Origin: Ovoidimarina sp050299695
GTDB taxonomy: Bacteria > Pseudomonadota > Alphaproteobacteria > Rhodobacterales > Rhodobacteraceae
DNA length: 5,554 nucleotides
Direction: 5' to 3'
NCBI GenBank assembly: GCA_050299695.1
Contig: JBNKWI010000156.1
Coordinates: 1-5,554, forward strand
The notes under the pieces are model-generated. The model was not told the origin of the DNA. It did not search any database and saw only the letters and a list, made by a program, of their open reading frames with translations. Of this stretch, positions 1 through 5,367 are shown piece by piece. The translations under genes were made by a program, and so were the position numbers. Position 1 is the stretch's first letter; each line of letters starts with the position of its first letter.

Positions 1-2
1 TC

Positions 3-65
3 GAAACCGGAAATGCGCTCGTCAAGGCCGATCGCTTCTGGGTCGAAAATCGCTCTTGCGCATGA
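3..65 (+). CDS. Possible C-terminal end of an unidentified gene (partial)
   Basis: An open + strand frame enters from the left edge and stops at TGA 63-65. The 20 visible residues end in DRFWVENRSCA, and most codons end in G or C. If real, the gene converges on the SDR gene with only 7 nt between the two stop codons, a common arrangement in compact bacterial genomes. The fragment is too short to assign to a family. A competing minus-strand frame over the same bases is also open, so this is a weak call that rests on codon character and a sensible stop position only. Confidence 0.3.
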   Translation, partial: ETGNALVKADRFWVENRSCA

Positions 66-72
66 CGGATAC

Positions 73-852
73 TCAGAGCGTGGCGTTCACCGCGCCGCCG
101 TCGACCAGGAGGTTCTGGCCGACGATGAAGCCCGCCTGCTCGGAGCAGAGGAAGGCGCAGGCCGCGCCGAACTCCCCGATCGTGCCGTAGCGGCCGGCGG
201 GGATCGTGGCGGCGCGGCGGGCGCGGGCCTCGTCGAGCGTGATGCCTTCGCGGTCCGCGACGGGCGTGTCGAGCGCAACCGCCCGGTCGGTCGCGTGGAT
301 ACCCGGCAGGAGGTTGTTGATGATCACACCGTTCCCCGCCACCTGCCGCGCGGTGCCTGCGACGAAGCCGGTGAGCCCGGTGCGCGCGGTGTTCGAGAGG
401 CCGAGCTGCGGGATCGGCGCCTTCACCGATTGCGAAGTGATGTTGACGATCCGGCCCCAGCCGCGGTCGATCATGCCGGGCAGGACCGCCTGCATCAGCG
501 CGATGGGGGTGAGCATGTTCTGGTCGAGCGCCGCAAGGAAATCGCCGCGGCTCCAGTCCGACCAGAGCCCCGGCGGCGGGCCGCCGGCATTGGTGACAAG
601 AATGTCGATCTGGGGCGCGGCGGCGATGGCCCGGGCCCGGACCGCCTCGGTGGTGATGTCGCCCGTGACGGTCACGACGGTGACGCCATGCGCCGCGCGG
701 GTCTCGTCGGCCGCCGACTCCAGTGCCTCGACGCCCCGCGCGTTCATCACGAGGTTCACCCCTTCGCCCGCCAGCGCTTCGGCGCAGCCGCGGCCGAGAC
801 CCTTCGACGAGGCGCAGACCAGCGCCCATTTGCCACCGATTCCGAGATCCAT
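73..852 (-). CDS. SDR family oxidoreductase with degenerate active site
   Basis: This 259-residue protein has the length and order of a classical short-chain dehydrogenase/reductase, usually a cytosolic NAD(P)(H)-dependent enzyme. The dinucleotide-binding turn reads CASSKGLG (residues 13-20), where most members have TGxxxGxG. D65 lies in the GDIT adenine-contact region, NAGG is at 88-91, the active-site Asn region is QN at 111-112, NITS is at 137-140, PG at 183-184 and the C-terminal GFIVGQNLLVDGG at 241-253. The expected YxxxK is missing: the segment reads LSNTARTGL (152-160), which puts Ser153 and Arg157 about where Tyr and Lys should be. The ATG at 852 is preferred over one at 903 because TCTCCTC at 861-867 gives a GAGGAGA ribosome site 8 nt upstream, and homology begins just after it. 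The fold is certain. The substrate is unknown, and classical 3-oxoacyl-ACP reductase chemistry is doubtful. It is divergent from the TadE-like gene. Confidence 0.9.
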   Translation of the reverse strand: MDLGIGGKWALVCASSKGLGRGCAEALAGEGVNLVMNARGVEALESAADETRAAHGVTVVTVTGDITTEAVRARAIAAAPQIDILVTNAGGPPPGLWSDWSRGDFLAALDQNMLTPIALMQAVLPGMIDRGWGRIVNITSQSVKAPIPQLGLSNTARTGLTGFVAGTARQVAGNGVIINNLLPGIHATDRAVALDTPVADREGITLDEARARRAATIPAGRYGTIGEFGAACAFLCSEQAGFIVGQNLLVDGGAVNATL

Positions 853-860
853 TCGTCCGT

Positions 861-867
861 TCTCCTC
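861..867 (-). promoter_or_regulatory. Ribosome binding site deciding the SDR start
   Basis: Read on the minus strand this is GAGGAGA, a strong Shine-Dalgarno sequence, 8 nt before ATG 852. It supports the 259-residue form over a version starting at 903 with 17 extra residues. Confidence 0.75.
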
Positions 868-888
868 AAGGGTCTTCCCGCCGAACAT

Positions 889-949
889 AGTTAACAGAAA
901 CAACCAATGTTTCGAAAGCGCGGAAAGTGCGCCGAATTACGTAAAGTGC
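889..949. promoter_or_regulatory. Palindrome cluster in the SDR/TadE divergent region
   Basis: The 210-bp gap between the SDR start and the TadE-like start is locally AT-richer than its surroundings. It holds GTTAAC at 889-894, the 8-bp palindromes TTTCGAAA at 910-917 and TTACGTAA at 937-944, and a direct repeat AAAGTGC at 924-930 and 943-949. These could be operator half sites for one or both divergent genes. I could not identify a convincing -35/-10 pair on either strand or match the palindromes to a known regulator, so this is only a candidate control region. The rest of the gap, to 1062, shows no clear signal. Confidence 0.3.
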
Positions 950-1062
950 CGTTCTCAGTCGGAAAAAAGTTTCTCAATTTGATCTGAATTCTGCCCTGCT
1001 GCCAACGCGCCGCATGCTCACAAGCACGCATACGGCATGTTCAGCGGAAATGGGCGCCCTCG

Positions 1063-1455
1063 ATGAAGTCACTGGTGAAGACATTCCTCTCCGAGCAATG
1101 CGGAAGCGTGTCGGTCGAATACGTCATCTGGCTGCCGTTCATGTTCGCGTTCATGATGCTGACTTCGGACGTCTCGATCGTCTTTCTTCGGCAACAACTG
1201 CTCTACGACGCGGCGCGGGACGCCACTCGGCAGGTGGCGCTCGGCCAGAAGTCGACGACCGATGCCCGAACCGACCTGCTGTCCCGCTTCGATGCGGAGA
1301 ACGCCGACTACGATTCCGCGGTCACGGTCAACAACGGCTACGTCACCGCCCGGGTCTGGGTGCCTTACCGGGATGTGACGATCTTCGCGGACAGCCTCCT
1401 CGGAGAGGGCACCCTCTCTGCCGAAGTGTCGATGTGGATTGAGACGAATAGCTGA
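1063..1455 (+). CDS. TadE-like pilus assembly / pseudopilin family protein
   Basis: This 130-residue protein matches the TadE-like family in size and N-terminal design. A short basic leader (MKSLVKTF) is followed by CGSVSVEYVIWLPFMFAFMML (13-33). This has the prepilin-type layout of Gly14 as the -1 residue, Glu19 at +5, and a hydrophobic helix of about 20 residues. In Tad systems such pseudopilins are cut by the TadV-type prepilin peptidase and sit in the inner membrane with the C-terminus outside. The rest is a soluble alpha/beta domain (residues 45-130) whose QQLLYDAARDATRQVA segment is typical of TadE/TadF proteins. No good Shine-Dalgarno sequence precedes ATG 1063, but this start gives the correct leader length. 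It ends 13 nt before the TadG-like gene and is almost certainly co-transcribed with it. The secretin, ATPase and prepilin genes of a full tad locus are not in the window. Confidence 0.85.
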   Translation: MKSLVKTFLSEQCGSVSVEYVIWLPFMFAFMMLTSDVSIVFLRQQLLYDAARDATRQVALGQKSTTDARTDLLSRFDAENADYDSAVTVNNGYVTARVWVPYRDVTIFADSLLGEGTLSAEVSMWIETNS

Positions 1456-1468
1456 CAGGACGGATGAG

Positions 1469-2857
1469 ATGACCCTGTTCGATGCGATCAAGACCTTCCT
1501 CTTCAAGCACAGCGACGGCGGCGCGACCGTCAGCAACATATTGTGGTTCATCGTGGTGGCGATGGTTTCGGGCGTCGCGCTCGACGGCGCCAATGCCTGG
1601 AGGTTGCAGCAGCAGTTGCAGATCGCCGCCGATGCCGCCGCGCTGGCCGCCGCGGCCAATATCGAGGACCAGGCCGAGGCGTCGCGGATCGCGCTCGAGG
1701 TTGCAGGGATGAACCTTGCAGCCTCCCAGGGCGATGCGATCCTCGACACCGATATCGTCTTCGGCATCTGGGACGACTATGCGGGCACGTTCGACCCCGA
1801 AGCGACACCGTCGAACGCGGTCCGCGTTACCGCGCAGCGTAATGCCGACAGAGGCAACCAGATCGGGACGTACCTGCTGAAACTCGCTGGAATCGACCGC
1901 CTGAACGCCTCGGCGCAGTCCTTGGCGTTGGCCGTGACCACCGCCTCGGGCTGCGAGAACGCCACGATCATGACTTCGGCCTCGATGAACACCGGCGGTG
2001 GCAACACCTGGAACAACGGCGTCTGCCTGCACGGCGAAACCGGCATACACACCGGCGGCAACGACTACTACGGAGAGGGCGTGTATCTGAGCGCCGCGAA
2101 CGAGAGCGATGTGGTCATCAATACCGTTGCCGCCGGGAGCCGGAGCGCCGAGGAGGTCGCCATCGGGCGCAGCCTGCAGCCGGTGATCATTCCCCAGCTC
2201 GACACCATGTTCACCACCCTCCAGACGGAGCTTTCCGGCCGCGACGGACAGACCTACACGACGGGAACGCTGCCCTCCTTCATGTCCGGCGCGACTATTC
2301 GCGAACTGACGGCCAATTGGGTCGTGTTCAAGCCCGCGGGCAGCCTGCAGCCTTGGGAGATGTCCAATCCGGGTGTTGTCGAGATCGAGGAGAACACGAT
2401 CTACGTCGCCCCGGGCAGTGTGACCTTCGAAGGCAACGTGGATGCCGACAACATCGCGATCATTGCCAATGACATGATCCAGATCGGCGGCGGCGCAAGC
2501 CTCAGCTTCACCAATGTCTACTTCTTCGCGGGATCGCAGTTCAACGCGTCGGGCTCGGTTCTCTGGGGCGATCCCGACACCTACTGTGGCGCGGGCACCT
2601 ACAATGCCTATCTGTTCGCGCGGAGTTTCATGTCTCTCGGTGGGGCGACCGGGGTCTACGGGGTGGTTGGCGCCGCACCGCAATTTTCACCCGGCGGCGC
2701 GATGCAAAGCGCCGGAGGTGTGTATTTCGAGGCATCGACGAATGTCTCCCTCGGCGGAAACTACAACGTGACCGGCTGCGGGTCCTCGCTGTCGAGCGAA
2801 ATTCCGATCGTGGAAGCTTCGCAAGACGGCAACGCGCATACCCGGCTCATCTACTGA
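1469..2857 (+). CDS. TadG-like protein with Tad N-terminal domain and unassigned beta-rich C-terminal region
   Basis: This 462-residue protein begins with the putative Flp pilus-assembly TadE/G-like N-terminal module. It has a short polar leader, GGATVSN at 17-23, one transmembrane helix at about 23-38, then the amphipathic run WRLQQQLQIAADAAALAAAA (44-63) characteristic of the family. Residues 64-160 (VFGIWDDYAGTFDP, NAVRVTAQR) are also typical of TadG-like proteins. The C-terminal part (161-462) is rich in Gly, Ser, Asn, Val and Ile, with short repeated beta-strand-like segments such as IYVAPGSVTFEGNV and FMSLGGATGVYGVV. This suggests a parallel beta-helix or similar surface fold; I see no von Willebrand A motif. 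Four cysteines (162, 186, 373, 437) fit a periplasmic domain with disulfides. ATG 1469 is chosen over 1439 because AGGA at 1457-1460 lies 8 nt before it and the TadE-like gene ends at 1455. Likely role: envelope or pilus-associated. Confidence 0.85.
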   Translation: MTLFDAIKTFLFKHSDGGATVSNILWFIVVAMVSGVALDGANAWRLQQQLQIAADAAALAAAANIEDQAEASRIALEVAGMNLAASQGDAILDTDIVFGIWDDYAGTFDPEATPSNAVRVTAQRNADRGNQIGTYLLKLAGIDRLNASAQSLALAVTTASGCENATIMTSASMNTGGGNTWNNGVCLHGETGIHTGGNDYYGEGVYLSAANESDVVINTVAAGSRSAEEVAIGRSLQPVIIPQLDTMFTTLQTELSGRDGQTYTTGTLPSFMSGATIRELTANWVVFKPAGSLQPWEMSNPGVVEIEENTIYVAPGSVTFEGNVDADNIAIIANDMIQIGGGASLSFTNVYFFAGSQFNASGSVLWGDPDTYCGAGTYNAYLFARSFMSLGGATGVYGVVGAAPQFSPGGAMQSAGGVYFEASTNVSLGGNYNVTGCGSSLSSEIPIVEASQDGNAHTRLIY

Positions 2858-2874
2858 ACCGGTTCCTGAGCCGG
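2842..2874 (+). repeat. Inverted repeat spanning the TadG-like stop codon
   Basis: CCGGCTCA (2842-2849) and TGAGCCGG (2867-2874) form a perfect 8-bp stem. The 17-nt loop contains the 10-bp palindrome GAACCGGTTC (2856-2865). The stop codon TGA 2855-2857 lies in the loop. No T-run follows, so it is not a textbook terminator, but it could protect the transcript's 3' end or assist termination with the next hairpin. Confidence 0.5.
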
Positions 2875-2902
2875 CGCCCGGGGGTGCGGGCGGTGTGGGT
2901 TT
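2875..2902 (+). terminator. Weak candidate terminator after the TadE/TadG operon
   Basis: CGCCCG (2875-2880) pairs perfectly with CGGGCG (2887-2892) around a 6-nt G-rich loop, and a short TTT lies at 2900-2902. The T-tract is poor for intrinsic termination. The segment 2880-2899 is also G-rich on the + strand, with runs GGGGG, GGG, GG and GGG. It directly follows the inverted repeat over the TadG-like stop. Rho-dependent termination is equally possible. Confidence 0.3.
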
Positions 2903-2930
2903 GAAGTGCCGGAAACAGCAATCGGCGGCC

Positions 2931-2959
2931 TTCCCCTAGGTCGTTGGCACGGCTATATC
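2931..2959 (+). promoter_or_regulatory. Possible prfC promoter giving a leaderless mRNA
   Basis: TATATC at 2954-2959 resembles a -10 element, and a start 7 to 8 nt downstream would fall at or next to the A of ATG 2967. A -35 at a 17-nt spacing would be TTCCCC (2931-2936), a poor match. There is no Shine-Dalgarno sequence between 2945 and 2966, which agrees with a leaderless or very short leader. This is inferred from sequence only. Confidence 0.3.
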
Positions 2960-2966
2960 GCCGCCC

Positions 2967-4577
2967 ATGCCCGATACGCTCGCCACGAACCGTCCCGACC
3001 TGCCCGCCGAGATCGCCCGGCGGCGCACTTTCGCGATCATCTCGCACCCGGACGCCGGGAAGACGACGCTGACCGAGAAGTTCCTGCTCTATGGCGGCGC
3101 GATCCAGATGGCCGGCCAGGTGCGGGCCAAGGGCGAGGCGCGGCGCACGCGGTCGGACTTCATGCAGATGGAGAAGGACCGGGGCATTTCGGTCTCGGCC
3201 TCGGCAATGTCGTTCGATTACAGGACGTTCCGGTTCAACCTTGTGGACACCCCGGGTCACTCGGATTTCTCGGAGGACACCTACCGCACGCTGACCGCCG
3301 TGGACGCCGCGATCATGGTGATCGACGGCGCGAAGGGCGTGGAGAGCCAGACGCAGAAGCTCTTCGAGGTCTGCCGGTTGCGCGACCTGCCGATCCTGAC
3401 TTTCTGCAACAAGATGGACCGCGAGGCGCGCGAGACCTTCGAGATCATCGACGAGATCCAGGAGAACCTGGCGATTGACGTGACGCCCGCGAGCTGGCCG
3501 ATCGGCATGGGCCGCGATTTCATCGGCTGTTACGACATGCTGCGGAACCGGCTGGAGCTGATGGACCGGGCGGATCGCAACCGGGTGGCGGAATCGATCA
3601 AGATCGAGGGCCTGGACGATCCGAAGATCGCCGAGCATGTGCCGACGGGGCTTCTGGAGAAGCTCCGCGAAGAGGTCGAGATGGCGCGGGAGCTGTTGCC
3701 CGCTTTCGACCGCACGGCGTTCCTCGAAGGCCATCTGACGCCGATCTGGTTCGGCTCGGCGATCAACTCGTTCGGTGTGAAGGAGCTGATGGACGGGATG
3801 GGCGATTTCGGACCCGAGCCGCAGCCGCAATCGGCCGAACCGCGGCAGCTTTCGCCGGAGGAGGACAAGGTTGCGGGCTTCGTCTTCAAGGTGCAGGCCA
3901 ACATGGACCCCAAGCACCGCGACCGAGTGGCGTTTCTGCGGCTGGCTTCGGGGCATTTCGAGCGTGGCATGAAGCTGACCCATGTGCGGACGAAGAAGCC
4001 GATGGCGATCTCGAACCCGGTCCTGTTCCTCGCCGCCGACCGGGAACTGGCCGAGGAGGCCTGGGCGGGCGACATCATCGGCATCCCGAACCACGGGCAG
4101 CTCCGGATCGGCGACACGCTGACCGAGGGCGAGGCGATCCGGGTGACCGGCATCCCCTCCTTCGCGCCGGAGCTCCTGCAGAACGTCCGCGCGGGCGACC
4201 CGATGAAGGCCAAGCACCTTGAGAAGGCGCTGATGCAGTTCGCCGAGGAAGGCGCGGCGAAGATCTTCAAGCCGATGCTCGCCTCGGGCTTCATCGTGGG
4301 CGTGGTGGGTCAGTTGCAGTTCGAGGTGCTGGCGAGCCGGATCGAGGGCGAGTACGGGCTGCCGGTGCGGTTCGAGCCGTCGCAATTCACTTCGGCCCGG
4401 TGGGTGACCGGGCCGAAGATCAAGCTCGACGCCTTCGTGAACGCCAACAAGGGCCATATCGCGCAGGACCATGACGGCGACGTCGTCTACCTGACGCGGC
4501 TCCAGTGGGACATCGACCGGATCGAGCGGGATTTTCCCGAGCTCAGTCTGTCGGCGACCAAGGAGATGATGGTCTGA
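2967..4577 (+). CDS. prfC: Peptide chain release factor 3 (RF3)
   Basis: RF3 is a cytoplasmic translational GTPase that removes RF1 or RF2 from the ribosome after peptide release. This 536-residue protein is close to the usual length (529 in E. coli). The GTPase signature is complete: G1 SHPDAGKTT at 26-34, switch I RGISV at 72-76 (RF3-type, instead of the RGIT of elongation factors), G3 DTPGHSDF at 94-101, G4 NKMD at 148-151 and G5 GSAIN at 263-267. The beta-barrel domain II begins near 300 (DKVAGFVFKVQANMDPKHRDR). The C-terminal domain includes GVVGQLQFEVLASRIEGEYG (445-464), typical of RF3. ATG 2967 gives the conserved N-terminal sequence EIARRRTFAIISHPDAG at the right distance, although no ribosome binding site is visible. 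It lies 109 nt after the TadG-like gene and probably has its own promoter. It converges with the small membrane gene. Confidence 0.97.
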   Translation: MPDTLATNRPDLPAEIARRRTFAIISHPDAGKTTLTEKFLLYGGAIQMAGQVRAKGEARRTRSDFMQMEKDRGISVSASAMSFDYRTFRFNLVDTPGHSDFSEDTYRTLTAVDAAIMVIDGAKGVESQTQKLFEVCRLRDLPILTFCNKMDREARETFEIIDEIQENLAIDVTPASWPIGMGRDFIGCYDMLRNRLELMDRADRNRVAESIKIEGLDDPKIAEHVPTGLLEKLREEVEMARELLPAFDRTAFLEGHLTPIWFGSAINSFGVKELMDGMGDFGPEPQPQSAEPRQLSPEEDKVAGFVFKVQANMDPKHRDRVAFLRLASGHFERGMKLTHVRTKKPMAISNPVLFLAADRELAEEAWAGDIIGIPNHGQLRIGDTLTEGEAIRVTGIPSFAPELLQNVRAGDPMKAKHLEKALMQFAEEGAAKIFKPMLASGFIVGVVGQLQFEVLASRIEGEYGLPVRFEPSQFTSARWVTGPKIKLDAFVNANKGHIAQDHDGDVVYLTRLQWDIDRIERDFPELSLSATKEMMV

Positions 4578-4578
4578 A

Positions 4579-4596
4579 CCTCAGTCGGCGCTGAGG
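4579..4596. terminator. Shared hairpin at the prfC / small membrane gene junction
   Basis: CCTCAG (4579-4584) and CTGAGG (4591-4596) form a perfect 6-bp stem, extendable by a T-G pair to leave a CGGC loop. It begins 2 nt after the prfC stop and overlaps the last codons and stop of the convergent gene, so it can form in both transcripts. Neither strand has a T-run after it, so efficient intrinsic termination is doubtful. Confidence 0.35.
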
Positions 4597-4892
4597 ATCC
4601 CCGCTTCGTAGCCGAGCGGCATGTCGCGCGGCACGCCCCGGCGCCGCTGGTCTTCCCAGCGGGCCTGCATCGCTTCAAGCGCCCTTTGGCGGCGGCGATG
4701 GCGGACATATTGCGAGAGGATCACGAACAAGAGCCCGGCGGTGCAGAACAGGAGGAAGAAGGCGTCGAATTGCGCGAAGAACTGATCCCAGGCCCCGGAG
4801 GGGGCTGCGGGGTCGGAAGACGCGACATGACCAAATGTGTTTTCCAAAAAATTTCTCCACATCTTACTGAACGGGGCCAGTTCATCGCTCAA
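4581..4892 (-). CDS. Small single-pass membrane protein, function unknown
   Basis: A 103-residue hypothetical protein. One strongly hydrophobic helix spans about residues 42-63 (FDAFFLLFCTAGLLFVILSQ and flanks). It is followed directly by RHRRRQR and a charged, possibly helical tail (ALEAMQARWEDQRRR), so by the positive-inside rule the C-terminus should be cytoplasmic. The tail ends LGYEAGILSAD. I do not recognise a family, and the size alone does not justify a name such as CcmD. The start is uncertain: TTG 4892 gives MSDELAPFSK, while ATG 4862 gives a 93-residue form. Neither has a clear Shine-Dalgarno sequence. The codons for residues 9-21 are AT-richer than the rest. The stop lies 3 nt from the prfC stop. 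Good G/C third-position use in the C-terminal half and the clear membrane helix support it as a real gene. Confidence 0.7.
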   Translation of the reverse strand: MSDELAPFSKMWRNFLENTFGHVASSDPAAPSGAWDQFFAQFDAFFLLFCTAGLLFVILSQYVRHRRRQRALEAMQARWEDQRRRGVPRDMPLGYEAGILSAD

Positions 4893-4902
4893 TCATGGCG
4901 AA

Positions 4903-4933
4903 ATGATGGCGAAGCGCGCGAGATCGCTGTCAA
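4903..4933 (-). promoter_or_regulatory. Candidate promoter for the small membrane protein gene
   Basis: Read on the minus strand, a perfect TTGACA -35 (4933-4928) is followed after 19 nt by CATCAT (4908-4903), matching four of six -10 positions. The predicted start, near 4896, lies 4 nt before TTG 4892 or about 34 nt before ATG 4862. The spacing is longer than ideal. Confidence 0.35.
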
Positions 4934-5002
4934 TCGGCGGGATCTGGCGCGATTGTGCCACGGTTCGTGAACAATCCTTTTCCCGATCGGCGCCGGTACC
5001 CT

Positions 5003-5011
5003 TGTGGATAA
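5003..5011 (-). promoter_or_regulatory. DnaA box, perfect match (TTATCCACA)
   Basis: The + strand reads TGTGGATAA, the reverse complement of the 9-mer TTATCCACA that the replication initiator DnaA binds most tightly in E. coli. It shares 11 bases, CTTGTGGATAA, with the second copy at 5292-5302. Confidence 0.55.
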
Positions 5012-5161
5012 ATCTGTGCGCGAAATCCATCAGCCCTCACGCCCTTCATGCGCGTTTCGCACGGCAGCGACTCAACCCAGAGCCGCAGAGCCAGCAAATA
5101 TTGGGCCCATGGCGGCCGATCCCGCCACGCCTTGCACTTCCATAAGGCGCCAGACGAACTG

Positions 5162-5177
5162 TTAACAAATTCTAAAC
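5162..5177 (+). promoter_or_regulatory. CtrA-like binding site (one mismatch)
   Basis: TTAA (5162-5165), a 7-nt spacer, then TAAAC (5173-5177) differs by one base from the alphaproteobacterial CtrA consensus TTAA-N7-TTAA. It is in the middle of the intergenic region, 195 bp before the helicase start. It may be coincidental in a locally AT-rich stretch. Confidence 0.3.
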
Positions 5178-5293
5178 GCGTCCCCGATAAGGTACCGGAA
5201 CTCTGCAGAAGCTGCGAAAAAACAGCCGATTCAGGAGAGTCTCGTTGACCGTGGCCGCCAGACATAGTAGCCACCGCGATCATTGAGGCGACT

Positions 5294-5302
5294 TGTGGAT
5301 AA
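5294..5302 (-). promoter_or_regulatory. Second DnaA box, perfect match (TTATCCACA)
   Basis: TGTGGATAA again, in the same orientation as the first copy and 291 bp from it, 69 nt before the helicase start codon. It could affect helicase transcription, or belong to a DnaA-titrating or origin-like site. Confidence 0.55.
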
Positions 5303-5316
5303 GTAGCGGCCATCCG

Positions 5317-5367
5317 GGCCCGAGCCTCACAGCCGACGGGCCAAAGAACGGTCCGTAACCAACGGAC
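5317..5367 (+). promoter_or_regulatory. Competing hairpins over the helicase ribosome binding site
   Basis: GTCCGT (5351-5356) pairs perfectly with ACGGAC (5362-5367), which holds the only Shine-Dalgarno-like bases (GGA 5364-5366) before ATG 5372. GGTCCGT (5350-5356) can instead pair with ACGGGCC (5336-5342), 7 bp with one G-U, which would free the ribosome site. The CGGGCC of that strand (5337-5342) can also pair with GGCCCG (5317-5322). The helices exclude one another, as in a translational switch or thermosensor. This is a pairing argument only; no known riboswitch class was recognised. Confidence 0.4.

Noticed and set aside
13..894. 293-codon + strand open frame over the SDR gene
   Set aside because: It is antisense to a gene with clear SDR motifs and a strong ribosome site. 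The frame has no ribosome site and low-complexity Arg/Asp/Gly composition.
1343..2683. 446-codon open frame on the minus strand opposite the TadE/TadG pair
   Set aside because: It is a reverse-frame shadow. The + strand frames have family-typical N-termini, a membrane helix and proper gene spacing.
2847..4472. 541-codon open frame on the minus strand opposite prfC
   Set aside because: It is antisense to a certain RF3 gene. Its composition (many Arg, His, Leu, Asp) is the usual artefact of a GC-rich gene read in reverse, and it shows no recognisable motif.
4853..4861. TTCTCCACA, considered as a third DnaA box
   Set aside because: It has one mismatch to TTATCCACA and lies within the coding part of the small membrane gene. 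A single imperfect 9-mer is expected by chance.
4963..4972. GTTC-GT-GAAC, considered as an SOS (LexA) box
   Set aside because: The alphaproteobacterial SOS box is a GTTC-N7-GTTC direct repeat. The second half is missing at the required distance.
5205..5222. GCAG/CTGC mini-hairpin followed by an A-run, considered as a terminator
   Set aside because: The stem is only 4 bp. A T-run would be needed after it on the transcribed strand, and on the minus strand the T-run comes before the stem.
5048..5248. 66-codon + strand frame inside the intergenic region
   Set aside because: Codon use (AGA, TTA, ACA, AAA, TCT, TCA) differs strongly from the neighbouring genes, there is no ribosome site, and it overlaps the regulatory motifs.
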